Made by a program: the position numbers and the translations under genes
The notes under the pieces: model-generated
Database searches by the model: none
What the model was told of the DNA's origin: nothing
Seen by the model: only the letters and a program-made list of their open reading frames with translations
Assembly: GCA_004020365.1 (NCBI GenBank)
Contig: SAQR01000004.1
Coordinates: 1 to 64,000 of the forward strand
DNA from: Mesorhizobium sp.
GTDB taxonomy: Bacteria > Pseudomonadota > Alphaproteobacteria > Rhizobiales > Rhizobiaceae
Direction of reading: 5' to 3'
DNA length: 64,000 bases
In this document: positions 43,995 to 52,699 of the stretch, one piece after another
Layout: each line of letters starts with the position of its first letter
Numbering within the stretch: the stretch's first letter is position 1

Positions 43995-45248
43995 TTAGAG
44001 CGCGGATGTGATCTGCAGCTCGTTGGCTCCGTCGAGACCGTAGATGTCGTCGCGGAACTGCACGACGCCAGGCCCCGTCGACCAGGCCGAGATGTAGAGG
44101 AAAAAAACCGGCACCGGATTGGTGACCTGCACCGGGATGTTCTCGCCGCTCTTGATCGCCGCCTCGAAATGCTGGCGGCTCCAGCCCGGCGTGTCGCGCA
44201 GGATCCAGGTGACGAGGTCGCGCACGTTCTGGACGCGCACGCAGCCCGAGGAATCGAAGCGCATCATCTTGCCGAACAGGCTTTGCTGCGGCGTGTCGTG
44301 CATGTAGACGCCGTCCGGGCTCGGGAAATTGATCTTGACCGAGGCCATCGCATTGCCGGCGCCCGGATCTTGGCGAAAGCGGTATTTCTCCGCGTCGTCG
44401 GTCGACCAGTCGACGGTCAGTGGATCGACCTCGCTGCCATCCGGTGCGAACAGCCGGATCTTGCTGTCCTTGAGATAGTTGGGGTCCTTCCGCATCAGCG
44501 GAATGATGTCCTTGCGCACGATCGAAACCGGCGCGTTCCAGTAAGGATTGACGATGATCTCGTTGATCTTGGAATCGACGATCGGCGTCTGGCGATCGAT
44601 CTTGCCGACAACGGCGGTGTGCCGCAGCACGACGCGGTCGTTCTCGACCGCTTCGATCTGGGCGCCAGGGATATCGACCAGTACATAGCGGTTGCCCAGC
44701 GTGCCGGCGCGTTCGTTCAGCCGTTGCAGATTGGTCTGCAGCTGACCGAGCCGGACCTGTGCCGAGACATTCATCGCCGCATAGCTATATTGGCCCAGGG
44801 TCCCGTCGGAAGGCAGGCCATGACGCGCCTGGAAGCGCTTGACCGCCGCATCGACATAGGAATCGAAGGCCTCTGACAGGCCGGCGCTCTGCGCCAGGTC
44901 GCCCGAAACCATCAAGCGCCTGCGCAATGGCACCACATCGGGGTCGATGACGCCGAGCTGCAGTTTCTTGGTGTCCGGGACCGGCTCCCAGCCGCCCTGC
45001 GCAACGATATTCTGATACTGCGCGATCGCCTGCTCGGTGTACGCAACGGTCTGCAGGCTGACGATCGGCAGCGTCGAGGCCACCTTCCCGCCCTGGCTGG
45101 CGCGGGCGTCGAACTGGTCGTTCCAGTTGCCGCGGCCGGAGGATTTCAGGATATCGGCGATCACGTCCTGCGCGCTGGCGCCACCGGCAACCATCGTCGC
45201 GGCCAACGCGGAAGCTCCGGAAAGGAAGAAACGGCGACTGGTTCTCAT
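43995..45248 (-). CDS. ldtP: L,D-transpeptidase family protein (YkuD/YcbB-type, LdtP-like)
   Basis: A 417-residue exported enzyme that crosslinks or attaches to peptidoglycan through L,D bonds. The N-terminus RTSRRFFLSGASALAATMVA looks like a Tat-type signal. A peptidoglycan-binding-like region (AVKRFQARHGLPSDGTLGQ) precedes the YkuD domain, whose active site is HDTPQQSLFGKMMRFDSSGC, then VRVQNVRDL. The catalytic Cys and His are intact. It lies downstream of an LdtR-type regulator in the same direction, matching the regulator-target pair described in Liberibacter and Sinorhizobium. Terminator at 43944. Confidence 0.92.
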   Translation of the reverse strand: MRTSRRFFLSGASALAATMVAGGASAQDVIADILKSSGRGNWNDQFDARASQGGKVASTLPIVSLQTVAYTEQAIAQYQNIVAQGGWEPVPDTKKLQLGVIDPDVVPLRRRLMVSGDLAQSAGLSEAFDSYVDAAVKRFQARHGLPSDGTLGQYSYAAMNVSAQVRLGQLQTNLQRLNERAGTLGNRYVLVDIPGAQIEAVENDRVVLRHTAVVGKIDRQTPIVDSKINEIIVNPYWNAPVSIVRKDIIPLMRKDPNYLKDSKIRLFAPDGSEVDPLTVDWSTDDAEKYRFRQDPGAGNAMASVKINFPSPDGVYMHDTPQQSLFGKMMRFDSSGCVRVQNVRDLVTWILRDTPGWSRQHFEAAIKSGENIPVQVTNPVPVFFLYISAWSTGPGVVQFRDDIYGLDGANELQITSAL

Positions 45249-45508
45249 GTACGCTCCAGATAATTTTTTCACCGGGCGATCCGCCCGCACGCTAGGCCGC
45301 CCGCATTCTAGGTCGGCGCCCTTAACAATTAGCCAACCATGCTATGCTTCTGGGCGAGAACGCGCCGGCGCGACGCGCTTTCAGAGAGGCGGTTGGCGGG
45401 GAGACGGATTGGCTCGCGCCGCAACATCACCCGCATTCTCGCTTCCATCGGGAATATGGCGGCAACGTGACCCTGACCGCGATTTGGATCGGCTGGCCTC
45501 ACGAAACC

Positions 45509-45542
45509 CAAAGACCGATGCTTTTCGGCACCGGTCTTTTGG
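45509..45542 (-). terminator. Hairpin between ldtR and ldtP, probable terminator or attenuator
   Basis: AAAGACCG and CGGTCTTT (with an inner TGC/GCA pair) flank a TTTTCG loop. On the minus strand the hairpin follows the ldtR stop by about 54 bases and may end its transcript before the ldtP promoter. The T-run is short. Confidence 0.6.
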
Positions 45543-45595
45543 ATCGCTCCCCGACCGCGCCTGTGGCGCGGTTCCCCCTCATGCGACGGACATGC

Positions 45596-46111
45596 CTACA
45601 TCCGGTAGGCGATGGTGTCGTTCCAGAAGCGGTCGAGGCGCTGCAGGGCGCGATTCATTTGCTTGAATTCTTCCGTGTTGATGCCGCCGACCTGCTCGAT
45701 CGAACCGACATGGCGCTCGTAGAGGCCGGCGACGACTTCCGCCACCTCACTGCCCTTCGGCGTCAGCGAGACCCGCACAGAACGGCGGTCGATGCGCGAG
45801 CGCTGGTGGTTGATGAAGCCGAGATCGACCAGCTTCTTCAGATTGTAGGAGACGTTCGAGCCGAGATAATAGCCGCGCGAGCGCAGCTCGCCGGCGGTCA
45901 GTTCAGAATTGCCGATGTTGAAGAGCAGCAGCGCCTGGATTGCGTTGATATCGGAACGGCCGTTGCGGTCGAATTCGTCCTTGATCACGTCAAGCAGGCG
46001 GCGGTGCAGCCGTTCCACCAGCTGCAGCGATTCCATATACAGCGAACGGATCGCCTCGCGGCGGTCATCGGATACGTTGGCGGTCTTCGCCGCCGGGCGG
46101 GAATTGATCAT
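45596..46111 (-). CDS. ldtR: MarR family transcriptional regulator LdtR
   Basis: A 171-residue winged-helix regulator. The helical N-terminus RSLYMESLQLVERLHRRLLD and the DNA-binding part SELTAGELRSRGYYLGSNVS, then YNLKKLVDLGFI and HQRSRIDRRSVRVSLTPKG, match LdtR of Rhizobiales, reported to activate the L,D-transpeptidase gene and osmotic tolerance genes. The ATG at 46111 is selected from the family N-terminus; the frame is open 15 codons more. It sits 347 bases upstream of ldtP on the same strand. Confidence 0.88.
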   Translation of the reverse strand: MINSRPAAKTANVSDDRREAIRSLYMESLQLVERLHRRLLDVIKDEFDRNGRSDINAIQALLLFNIGNSELTAGELRSRGYYLGSNVSYNLKKLVDLGFINHQRSRIDRRSVRVSLTPKGSEVAEVVAGLYERHVGSIEQVGGINTEEFKQMNRALQRLDRFWNDTIAYRM

Positions 46112-46367
46112 TGTCTTTGCCTCTCGTTTGTCGCCTGGTGATTTTTTGTTTTTCACCTTGATCGCGACACTATCGAATACTCATAAAATTCGACTTAAAC
46201 GCTAGGGCTAACAAGAGCTTACCGGTAATAGGTTTCGAAAGAGGCTTAACGAAGGGTCACCCGAACAAGGACGATTAACCTAAAGATTTAGCCAATGATT
46301 GCGGGCGGTAATTTGCCTGCCTCAACCTGACGCGCGGGCTATTCTTGTTGAGCATTGCTCCGATGCT
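46112..46367. promoter_or_regulatory. AT-rich intergenic region upstream of ldtR
   Basis: The 256-base gap includes a conspicuously AT-rich part at 46150-46290 with TCATAAAATTCGACTTAAAC and repeated TTAAC/TTAACC motifs. It presumably carries the ldtR promoter and possible autoregulatory sites; none could be defined. Confidence 0.35.
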
Positions 46368-46790
46368 CTATTGCCGGCTCCGGCGCTTCTGCATCCAGAT
46401 CACCACGCGAAGGACGATATAGAGCAGCGCCACCGCCGCATGCGAGGCGAGGATCAGCGGCCGGTGACCGAAGAGCTCGGGAAAGCCGGCATGCATGACG
46501 GTCTCGGTCGCCGCGCAGATAAACCAGATCACCGGCCCCCACGAGGCCAGCATCCACAGACCGGCGGCGGCGAAGGGAAAGAAGACGGCGAGCGTCACCG
46601 ACGCCACCTGCCAATGCACCGGCATCAGGTCGAAGCGCCACAACGAGCCGGGATAGAAGCCGATCAGCCGGATCCAGTACAAAATCCCGAACAACAGACA
46701 GTAGCCTGAGATGACGCGCTGAAACCAGGCGAAGATGACCTCGACCGTCGAGGGCTGGAGCACGACGCGTCTCGACGTGACCTCGCTCAC
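46368..46790 (-). CDS. Small integral membrane protein (DUF6163-like)
   Basis: A 140-residue protein with about four membrane segments (VISGYCLLFGILYWIRLIGF; VASVTLAVFFPFAAAGLWML; PVIWFICAATETVMHAGF; HAAVALLYIVLRVVIWM). It fits an uncharacterised Rhizobiales membrane family, called DUF6163 from memory. The GTG start at 46790 overlaps the stop of the preceding hydrolase gene (GTGA), so the two are translationally coupled. Function unknown. Confidence 0.72.
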   Translation of the reverse strand: MSEVTSRRVVLQPSTVEVIFAWFQRVISGYCLLFGILYWIRLIGFYPGSLWRFDLMPVHWQVASVTLAVFFPFAAAGLWMLASWGPVIWFICAATETVMHAGFPELFGHRPLILASHAAVALLYIVLRVVIWMQKRRSRQ

Positions 46791-47830
46791 AGCTTGAGTT
46801 CCCGTTCGCCGAGCGGAGCGAAATAGGCATCGACGTCGGTTGCACTGACGTCGTCGATGCCTGCCGGCCGCCATTGCGGCGTCGAGCCCTTGTCGATGAT
46901 GGCGGCGCGGATGCCTTCGTAGAAATCGTGGCCGGCAAGCATGCAGTTGAGGATGCGGAACTCCATCCGCATGCACTCGTCCATCGACAGCGTCAGCCCG
47001 GCGCTGATCTCGCGCCAGGCAACATGCAAGCTGGTCGGCGAGCGGGTGCGGATCGTCGCCAGCGTCTTTGCCGCGAACGCGTCTGCGGGTGCGGCGCGCT
47101 CCAGGCTGCCGATGATGTCGCTCAGCGACGGCTGCGCGAAATGGCGGGCGATGGCTTCCAGTGTCGGACTGTCCGTTTCGCGCCGGGCCGGGACGGAAAA
47201 GCCGCGCAGCGCCGCCTCAGGGTCGCCGCTCGCAACCAGCCGGTCGAGAAGGCCGGCCTGGTCCTGCGCCTTGATCGTGTGCGTCGCCAGGCCCGACCAC
47301 AAAGCGTCGCCATAGCGGATGCGGTTTCCGGTCAGGGCCAGATACATGCCGAAGCTGTCGCCGAGGCTCGGCAGCAGATGACTGGCGCCGACATCCGGGA
47401 AAAAGCCGATGCCGACTTCCGGCATGGCGAACTGGGCGTTCTCGGTCAGCAGCCGATGCGAGCCGTGGAAGGAGATGCCGACACCGCCACCCATGACGAT
47501 GCCGTCGATCAGCGCGACATAGGGTTTTTCGAACCGTGCGATGCGGGCGTTCAGCCGGTATTCGTCGGCGAAGAAATCGACCGGCGGCTTTCCCGCCCGG
47601 CCGGCCTCGTAGATGTGGAGGATGTCGCCGCCGGCCGAAAACGCCCTGCCCTCGGCCTTGACCACGACAACATCGACGCCGTCGTCGCGCTCCCAGGCGC
47701 GCAGCGCCTTGTCGAGCGCCCTGACCATGCGATGGGTGACGGCATTGAGCGCCTGCGGCCGCGTCAGCGTAACGACGCCGGCGCTGCCCAGTCGTTCAAA
47801 GCGGATCTCGTTGCCGCCGCCAAAATCCAT
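46787..47830 (-). CDS. 3-hydroxyisobutyryl-CoA hydrolase (enoyl-CoA hydratase/isomerase fold)
   Basis: A 347-residue crotonase-fold enzyme. The oxyanion-hole segments GRAFSAGGDI (about residues 61-70) and GIVMGGGVGISFHGSHRLLT, then ENAQFAMPEVGIGFFPDVGA, are diagnostic of the HIBCH subgroup, which acts in valine breakdown. The C-terminal region with SMDECMRMEFRI also fits. Its stop overlaps the next gene. The start at 47830 is ATG and divergent from hemB. Confidence 0.9.
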   Translation of the reverse strand: MDFGGGNEIRFERLGSAGVVTLTRPQALNAVTHRMVRALDKALRAWERDDGVDVVVVKAEGRAFSAGGDILHIYEAGRAGKPPVDFFADEYRLNARIARFEKPYVALIDGIVMGGGVGISFHGSHRLLTENAQFAMPEVGIGFFPDVGASHLLPSLGDSFGMYLALTGNRIRYGDALWSGLATHTIKAQDQAGLLDRLVASGDPEAALRGFSVPARRETDSPTLEAIARHFAQPSLSDIIGSLERAAPADAFAAKTLATIRTRSPTSLHVAWREISAGLTLSMDECMRMEFRILNCMLAGHDFYEGIRAAIIDKGSTPQWRPAGIDDVSATDVDAYFAPLGERELKL

Positions 47831-48054
47831 CGCCTAAAGAATCCCTCCCCCATGCCGCCGGGACTGAAGTGCTAAAGCGTGGCGCATGGGCGCGTCAATG
47901 CCAAGCCACAATCCTGGCCAAGCCACAATCCTGTCCGGCAACAACGGTCAGCCGGAACTCGTATTCGGGTATCCAGCTTGTGCCTGGCACTATCGTGCGG
48001 CATTGGTCAGCGGCGGGGGCTCGTGTTAAAAGCCGCCAATCCGGAGTTTTGGCG

Positions 48055-49086
48055 ATGAACAAATTCACCCCAGCAAAGCCTGCCGGCGCGCGCAGCGTCG
48101 ACGAGATCACCGGCAGCCGCCGTTTGCGCCGCATGCGCAAGGCAGACTGGTCGCGCCGCCTCGTGCAGGAGAACCGGCTCTGCGTCGACGATCTGATCTG
48201 GCCAATCTTCATCGTCGACGGGAAAAATATCCGTGAACCGATCGCCGCCATGCCTGGTGTCTTCCGCCTGTCGCTCGACCTTGCCGTCAAGGAGGCCGAG
48301 CGCGCGGCAAAGCTCGGCATTCCGGCGATCGCCACCTTCCCCAATGTCGAGCTCGGCCTGCGCGACCAGACCGGCTCGCACATCCTCGATCCGGAAAACG
48401 TCATCAACCGCGCCACGCGCGCCATCAAGCATGCGGTGCCCGAGATCGGCATCATCACCGATGCGGCGCTCGATCCCTTCACCTCGCACGGCCACGACGG
48501 CATCTTGCGCGACGGCATCATCGTCAACGACCAGACCGTGGAGCAGGTCGCCGCGGCTGCCGTCATCCAGGCTTCGGCCGGCGCCGACATCATTGCCCCG
48601 TCTGACATGATGGATGGCCGCATCGGCGCCATCCGCGATGCGCTCGACGCCAATGGTTTTCAGGATGTGGCGATCATGTCCTACGCGACGAAATTCGCCT
48701 CCGCCTTCTACGGACCCTATCGCGAGGCGGTCGGCACCGCCGGCCTGCTCAAGGGCGACAAGAAGACTTACTATCTCGACCACGCCAATTCCGACGAGGC
48801 CGTGCGCGAGGCCGAACAGGACCTCGCCGAGGGCGCCGACATGCTGATGGTCAAGCCCGGCCTGCCCTATCTCGACATCATCCGCAGGCTGAAGGACGAA
48901 TTCCGGATGCCGACCTTCGCCTATCAGGTGTCGGGCGAATATTCGATGATCAAGGCGGCCGCCGCCAATGGCTGGATCGACGGCGACAAGGCAATGCTGG
49001 AATCGCTGCTCGCCTTCAAGCGCGCCGGCTGCGACGGTATTCTTACCTATTTCGCGCCTGAGGTGGCGGCGATGCTTAAGGGATGA
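48055..49086 (+). CDS. hemB: Delta-aminolevulinic acid dehydratase (porphobilinogen synthase), Mg-type
   Basis: A 343-residue enzyme joining two aminolevulinates to porphobilinogen for haem and vitamin B12 synthesis. The substrate-binding lysines are in SYATKFASAFYGPYREAVG and DMLMVKPGLPYLDI. The metal-site region reads DAALDPFTSHGHDG, with Asp rather than the Cys cluster of zinc enzymes, so it is the Mg-dependent rhizobial type. ATG at 48055; the long open frame upstream has poor residues. Confidence 0.96.
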   Translation: MNKFTPAKPAGARSVDEITGSRRLRRMRKADWSRRLVQENRLCVDDLIWPIFIVDGKNIREPIAAMPGVFRLSLDLAVKEAERAAKLGIPAIATFPNVELGLRDQTGSHILDPENVINRATRAIKHAVPEIGIITDAALDPFTSHGHDGILRDGIIVNDQTVEQVAAAAVIQASAGADIIAPSDMMDGRIGAIRDALDANGFQDVAIMSYATKFASAFYGPYREAVGTAGLLKGDKKTYYLDHANSDEAVREAEQDLAEGADMLMVKPGLPYLDIIRRLKDEFRMPTFAYQVSGEYSMIKAAAANGWIDGDKAMLESLLAFKRAGCDGILTYFAPEVAAMLKG

Positions 49087-49193
49087 TGCGCATCTGTAGC
49101 GCTTACGTCGGGTAACATTCCTTCGTCCAAAGCGCGACATGGTCCTCGCAGAGCAATCGCTTCAGGTTTGCGCTGCCCCTCATTGCCCTGCCG

Positions 49194-50516
49194 TGTCCAG
49201 TTGATAGATGGGTAACACTTTGAACCGGATACATGGGTTACAGTTTTCCCCCTAAAGTGTCCGCCGCAGCGCCAAGCGGTTCGATTGGCGCGGCGCTGCG
49301 GCGGACAAGCTTCATGCGCCTCGTGTCGAGGATGCCGAGCGGGTGGGCATGGAAGCTGAGCGCCCATTGACCATCCTCGGTTTCGATGGCGGCGACCGCT
49401 TCGCCGGCCAGCGTCTTGGAAACGTAGACGAAGCCGCCGTTCCACCTGATCTCGCCATTGTGGCGCACGCTGCGCACCGCCGCCTCGGCCGGATAGTCGG
49501 GCTCGGGCGGTGTCGCAGGCATGGCGCGCGACGACGGGCGGTAGTGCTGCGCCGGAGTGTCCATGGCCAGTGCCTCATGCGGACGCTCCTCATTGTAGCT
49601 GCGCCGGAAGGCCTCAAAAGCCTGGCCCTGAGCGGTTCTGTCGGCCTCCGGCGCCTTGGCCAGCGGCAGCATGGTCAGGTGGAAGCGCTCGTGGCGTCCG
49701 TTCTGCTGCGGCTTGCCGGGTGCGATCCGCTCCAGCGTGATGCCGAGCTTGATGAAGCGCACCGACAGCGGCGTCAGCCCGGTGACGCCGGCCGACGCGA
49801 AGGGCGAGCCATTGTCGCTTCTGAACCGATCCGGCAGGCCATGTTCCCAAAACAGCCGTTCAAACACCGGCCAGGTTTCCTCGTCCGCCGTCGAGCCCGT
49901 CGCTTCGAGCGCCAAAAGGTAGCGGCACGATGCATCCATCACCGTCAACGGTTCGCAGCGCCACCCGTCACGGGTGCGGAACCAGCCCTTGTGATCGCCC
50001 GTCCACACCGCGTTCGGCTCCTCGGCTTGCGGCCATGGTCCGTTGCCCGCCGCCTTCCAGCGGGCGCGCCGCCGACCGACAAGCCCATGCCGCTCAAGGA
50101 TCGCGCCAGCCGTCGAGGCCGACGGCCAGGCCAGTTCGGGAGCGGTGCGCTTGAGCCGCGCCATGATCTTCTTCGGCCCCCACAGCGGGTGTGCCTCCTT
50201 CGCCGCAACGATCCGCTCCACCAGATCCACCGCCGTCGCCCGGCCATGATTGAGCGGCGCCCGCGGCCGGTCATGCAGACCTTCCGGGCCAAACTCCCGG
50301 TATCGTCCCAGCCATTTGTAGCCGATCTTGCGCGACACCCCGAAGTCAGCACACAGCTGCGTCATCGTCTCATCACCCGCCAGGCACTCCACAACCGAAG
50401 TCGTTCATCCATTGATGCCAGTCTCTCGCCAAACCATCGCCGGTCCTCCCGGCGGAGGAGAAAACTGTCACCCATGCAATTAGTCCATTCTGTTACCTAT
50501 CTATCCGGTTCGGACA
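49194..50516 (-). mobile_element. IS481-family insertion sequence
   Basis: The 1323-base element starts TGTCC and ends GGACA. The extended inverted repeats are recognisable: GATAGATGGGTAACA near the left end corresponds to GGATAGATAGGTAACA read inward from the right, and CATGGGTTACAGTTTTC corresponds to CATGGGTGACAGTTTTC. It holds one transposase gene. The flanks suggest a CCG duplication, with uncertainty of one base at the right end. Confidence 0.88.
49238..50392 (-). CDS. IS481-family transposase (possibly frameshifted at the N-terminus)
   Basis: A 384-residue DDE transposase. The N-terminal HTH (TQLCADFGVSRKIGYKWLGR) is followed by the rve core with VWTGDHKGWFRT (first Asp), RFRSDNGSPFAS (second Asp) and PGKPQQNGRHERFHLTM (Glu), all intact. 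The visible frame opens with GTG at 50392. Just upstream another frame encodes MDERLRL, which would normally precede ECLAGDETM. The two are offset by one base, suggesting either a deletion that shortens the protein or a programmed frameshift. The protein may therefore be inactive. Confidence 0.88.
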   Translation of the reverse strand: MECLAGDETMTQLCADFGVSRKIGYKWLGRYREFGPEGLHDRPRAPLNHGRATAVDLVERIVAAKEAHPLWGPKKIMARLKRTAPELAWPSASTAGAILERHGLVGRRRARWKAAGNGPWPQAEEPNAVWTGDHKGWFRTRDGWRCEPLTVMDASCRYLLALEATGSTADEETWPVFERLFWEHGLPDRFRSDNGSPFASAGVTGLTPLSVRFIKLGITLERIAPGKPQQNGRHERFHLTMLPLAKAPEADRTAQGQAFEAFRRSYNEERPHEALAMDTPAQHYRPSSRAMPATPPEPDYPAEAAVRSVRHNGEIRWNGGFVYVSKTLAGEAVAAIETEDGQWALSFHAHPLGILDTRRMKLVRRSAAPIEPLGAAADTLGGKL

Positions 50517-50842
50517 ACCGGGCATTTCTCCCCGTATAGTGACAGTATAGTGACGGGGAGAAAGACGCCTTCGCAAAGGGTTGTGCCAATCTCCGACGTT
50601 TGCAGAATGCGAGCCGAAGCTGCGGCCAGCCCCTTCGCCCCGTCACTATACGGGGAGAAGGTGCCGGCAGGCGGATGAGGGGCGGCGCCGACATCGACAA
50701 TTGCTCTTTCCAACGCGAGTCGAAGCTTCTTTTACCTCTAGCGGCCGCCGGCCGCCTCCACTCCGAAAATACCGCTTGCAAAATGCAATCGGTCTAGTTA
50801 AAAAAGAAACTGCTTGCATTTCACAACTGGATGGAGGTTCTC

Positions 50843-51487
50843 ATGTCAAAGCTTAGCGTCAACGCTTTCACCGTATCTATCGACGGCTTCGGCGCCGGTC
50901 CCGACCAGGACCTGAAAGAGCCGCTGGGCGTCGGCGGGGAAGCCCTGCACACATGGATGTTCGGCACGCGAACCTTCCGCAACATGTCCGGCCAAGATGA
51001 CGGGTCCACGGATACCGACGACGCGTTCGTAACGCGCAGCTTCGAAAACGTCGGCGCGTGGATCATGGGGCGCAACATGTTCGGGCCAATCCGCGGGCAG
51101 TGGCCCGATGACACCTGGAAGGGCTGGTGGGGAGACAATCCGCCCTACCATGTGCCGGTCTTCGTGCTCACCCACCATCCGCGGGAACCAATCGTCATGG
51201 AGGGCGGCACGATCTTCCATTTCGTGACCGACGGCATCCACTCAGCGCTGGAAAAGGCGAAAGCCGCGGCTGATGGCAAGGATGTCCGGCTCGGCGGCGG
51301 CGTCGCCACGATCCGGCAATATCTCAGGGAAAAGCTCATCGACGACATGCATCTGGCGATATCGCCGATGCTGCTCGGCTCAGGCGAGAACCTTTTTGCC
51401 GGCATCGACATGGTCAAGCTCGGCTACCGCTGCAGCGAGCAGGTCGCAACGCCGAATGCCATGCATGTCATCATCGAGCGCGATTAG
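50843..51487 (+). CDS. Dihydrofolate reductase family protein (RibD C-terminal domain type)
   Basis: A 214-residue protein of the RibD_C/YyaP-YwjB family. The N-terminus KLSVNAFTVSIDGFGAGPDQ, the cofactor-site ENVGAWIMGRNMFGPI and the C-terminal DDMHLAISPMLLGSGENLFA are typical. It likely uses NADPH, but the substrate is unknown and it is not a true folate enzyme. ATG at 50843 preceded by GGAGG at 50833-50837; an ATG at 50831 lies on top of that site and is not the start. Confidence 0.88.
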   Translation: MSKLSVNAFTVSIDGFGAGPDQDLKEPLGVGGEALHTWMFGTRTFRNMSGQDDGSTDTDDAFVTRSFENVGAWIMGRNMFGPIRGQWPDDTWKGWWGDNPPYHVPVFVLTHHPREPIVMEGGTIFHFVTDGIHSALEKAKAAADGKDVRLGGGVATIRQYLREKLIDDMHLAISPMLLGSGENLFAGIDMVKLGYRCSEQVATPNAMHVIIERD

Positions 51488-51525
51488 TTCTCACTGCGGC
51501 GCAGCCCTCTGCGTCGCGATCCTTC

Positions 51526-51684
51526 GCGCCCCCCTCTGTCCTGCCGGACATCTCCCCCACACGGGGGGAGATCGGACGTCGCGCCGGCTTTCGCCAATCA
51601 TCAGCGTTGCAAGAGTGGCGCCGTCGGCGACGCTGCCAATCTCCCCCCTCGTGGGGGAGATGTCCGGCAGGACAGAGGGGGGCG
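51526..51684. repeat. RIME-like palindromic element
   Basis: The left end GCGCCCCCCTCTGTCCTGCC and the right end GGCAGGACAGAGGGGGGCGC are exact inverted copies. The pairing extends outward to CGATCCTTC/GAAGGATCG (51517-51694). It lies in the 406-base gap between the dihydrofolate-reductase-like gene and dnaQ. Confidence 0.9.
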
Positions 51685-51744
51685 CGAAGGATCGCTACGG
51701 TCGGCTGATCCTCAGCCGCTGCATTTTTCGGCTGAGGTAACGGC

Positions 51745-51800
51745 ATGGATCCTAGGGTCTGCGCCGCGTCGCTTCGCTCCTTGCTCCGCCCTAGGATGAC
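51745..51800. repeat. Short palindromic repeat near dnaQ
   Basis: ATCCTAGGGTCTGCGCCGCG and TGCTCCGCCCTAGGATGACG form an inverted pair around GCTTCGCTCC. It is a further class of dispersed palindrome; nothing else is recognisable between it and the dnaQ stop at 51894. Confidence 0.7.
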
Positions 51801-51893
51801 GAAGTGGAGGGGGTTCGGCCAATCTCAAAAGTCTGCAATTCCCCGAACGAAACTATCTATGCCACTGAGGACGGGGCGCTCCGCCAAAAATCA

Positions 51894-52613
51894 CTATGCC
51901 GCGGAACTCGCTTCTCGGGCGACGCGCAGCCAGAGCGCCTTTTCGCCCAAAGTGCCGACCATGCTCGCGTGCGCGGCGCGCTCGGCTTCGGTCAGGCGAG
52001 AGGGCAGCGCTATCGGCCGCGCGGCGATGCTGATGTCGATGTCGTCGACGTTTCTCCTGCCGCCGGCCGGCGCCGTGGCACTGTCGAGGATGAGCGTCGC
52101 CTGCTTGCCGCCGATGAGCTCGATATAGACCTCGGCCAGCAATTCCGAATCGAGCAAGGCGCCGTGCTTGGTGCGGCGGGCATTGTCGATGCCATAGCGC
52201 CGGCACAGCGCGTCCAGCGAATTAGGCCCCATTGGATGCTTGCGGCGCGCCAGCGCCAGCGTGTCGACGACAAGTCCGGGGTCTACGACCGGATGGCCAA
52301 GCCGGCCAAATTCGACATTGAGGAAAGCGATGTCGAAAGTCGCATTGTGGGCGACCAGTTTGGCGCCGTCGATGAAGGCAAGGAACTCCTCGGCGATGTC
52401 GCTGAAGGTCGGCTTGCCCATCAGGTCGGCGGCACTGATGCCATGAACGGCCTGCGCCTCGGCATGGATCGGTCGTCCCTGCGGATTGATGTAGTGATGA
52501 AAGGTGCGGCCGGTCGGGAAACGATTGACCAGCTCGATGCAGCCAAGCTCGATGACGCGGTCATCACGGAAATCTAGGCCTGTGGTTTCCGTATCGAAGA
52601 TGATCTCGCGCAT
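51894..52613 (-). CDS. dnaQ: DNA polymerase III epsilon subunit (3'-5' proofreading exonuclease)
   Basis: A 239-residue proofreading exonuclease of the DEDDh family. ExoI is FDTETTGLD (about residues 6-14), ExoII HNATFDIAFLN (about 97-107) and ExoIII KHGALLDSELLAEVYIEL with the catalytic His and Asp. ATG at 52613 is preferred over an open extension of 14 codons. It heads the minus-strand group coaE, aroE, maf and ppsR that runs up to the replication origin. Confidence 0.96.
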   Translation of the reverse strand: MREIIFDTETTGLDFRDDRVIELGCIELVNRFPTGRTFHHYINPQGRPIHAEAQAVHGISAADLMGKPTFSDIAEEFLAFIDGAKLVAHNATFDIAFLNVEFGRLGHPVVDPGLVVDTLALARRKHPMGPNSLDALCRRYGIDNARRTKHGALLDSELLAEVYIELIGGKQATLILDSATAPAGGRRNVDDIDISIAARPIALPSRLTEAERAAHASMVGTLGEKALWLRVAREASSAA

Positions 52614-52699
52614 CGAATCAATCCGTTGGGTCCGGCGTTGGTCCAGCCGAATCATGATGGGAACAAATTGGCAACATATTACGCCGGGCGCAAGCGCCG

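Larger units (their letters stand above)
49170..50690. repeat. RIME-like element split by the IS481-family insertion
   Basis: The left 24 bases (GCGCTGCCCCTCATTGCCCT with GCCG, 49170-49193) and the right part (50517-50690, starting ACCGGGCATTTCTCCCCGTA and ending GGCGGATGAGGGGCGGCGCC) rejoin into the same mosaic repeat seen intact at 38975-39143. The IS element lies between them. Confidence 0.8.
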
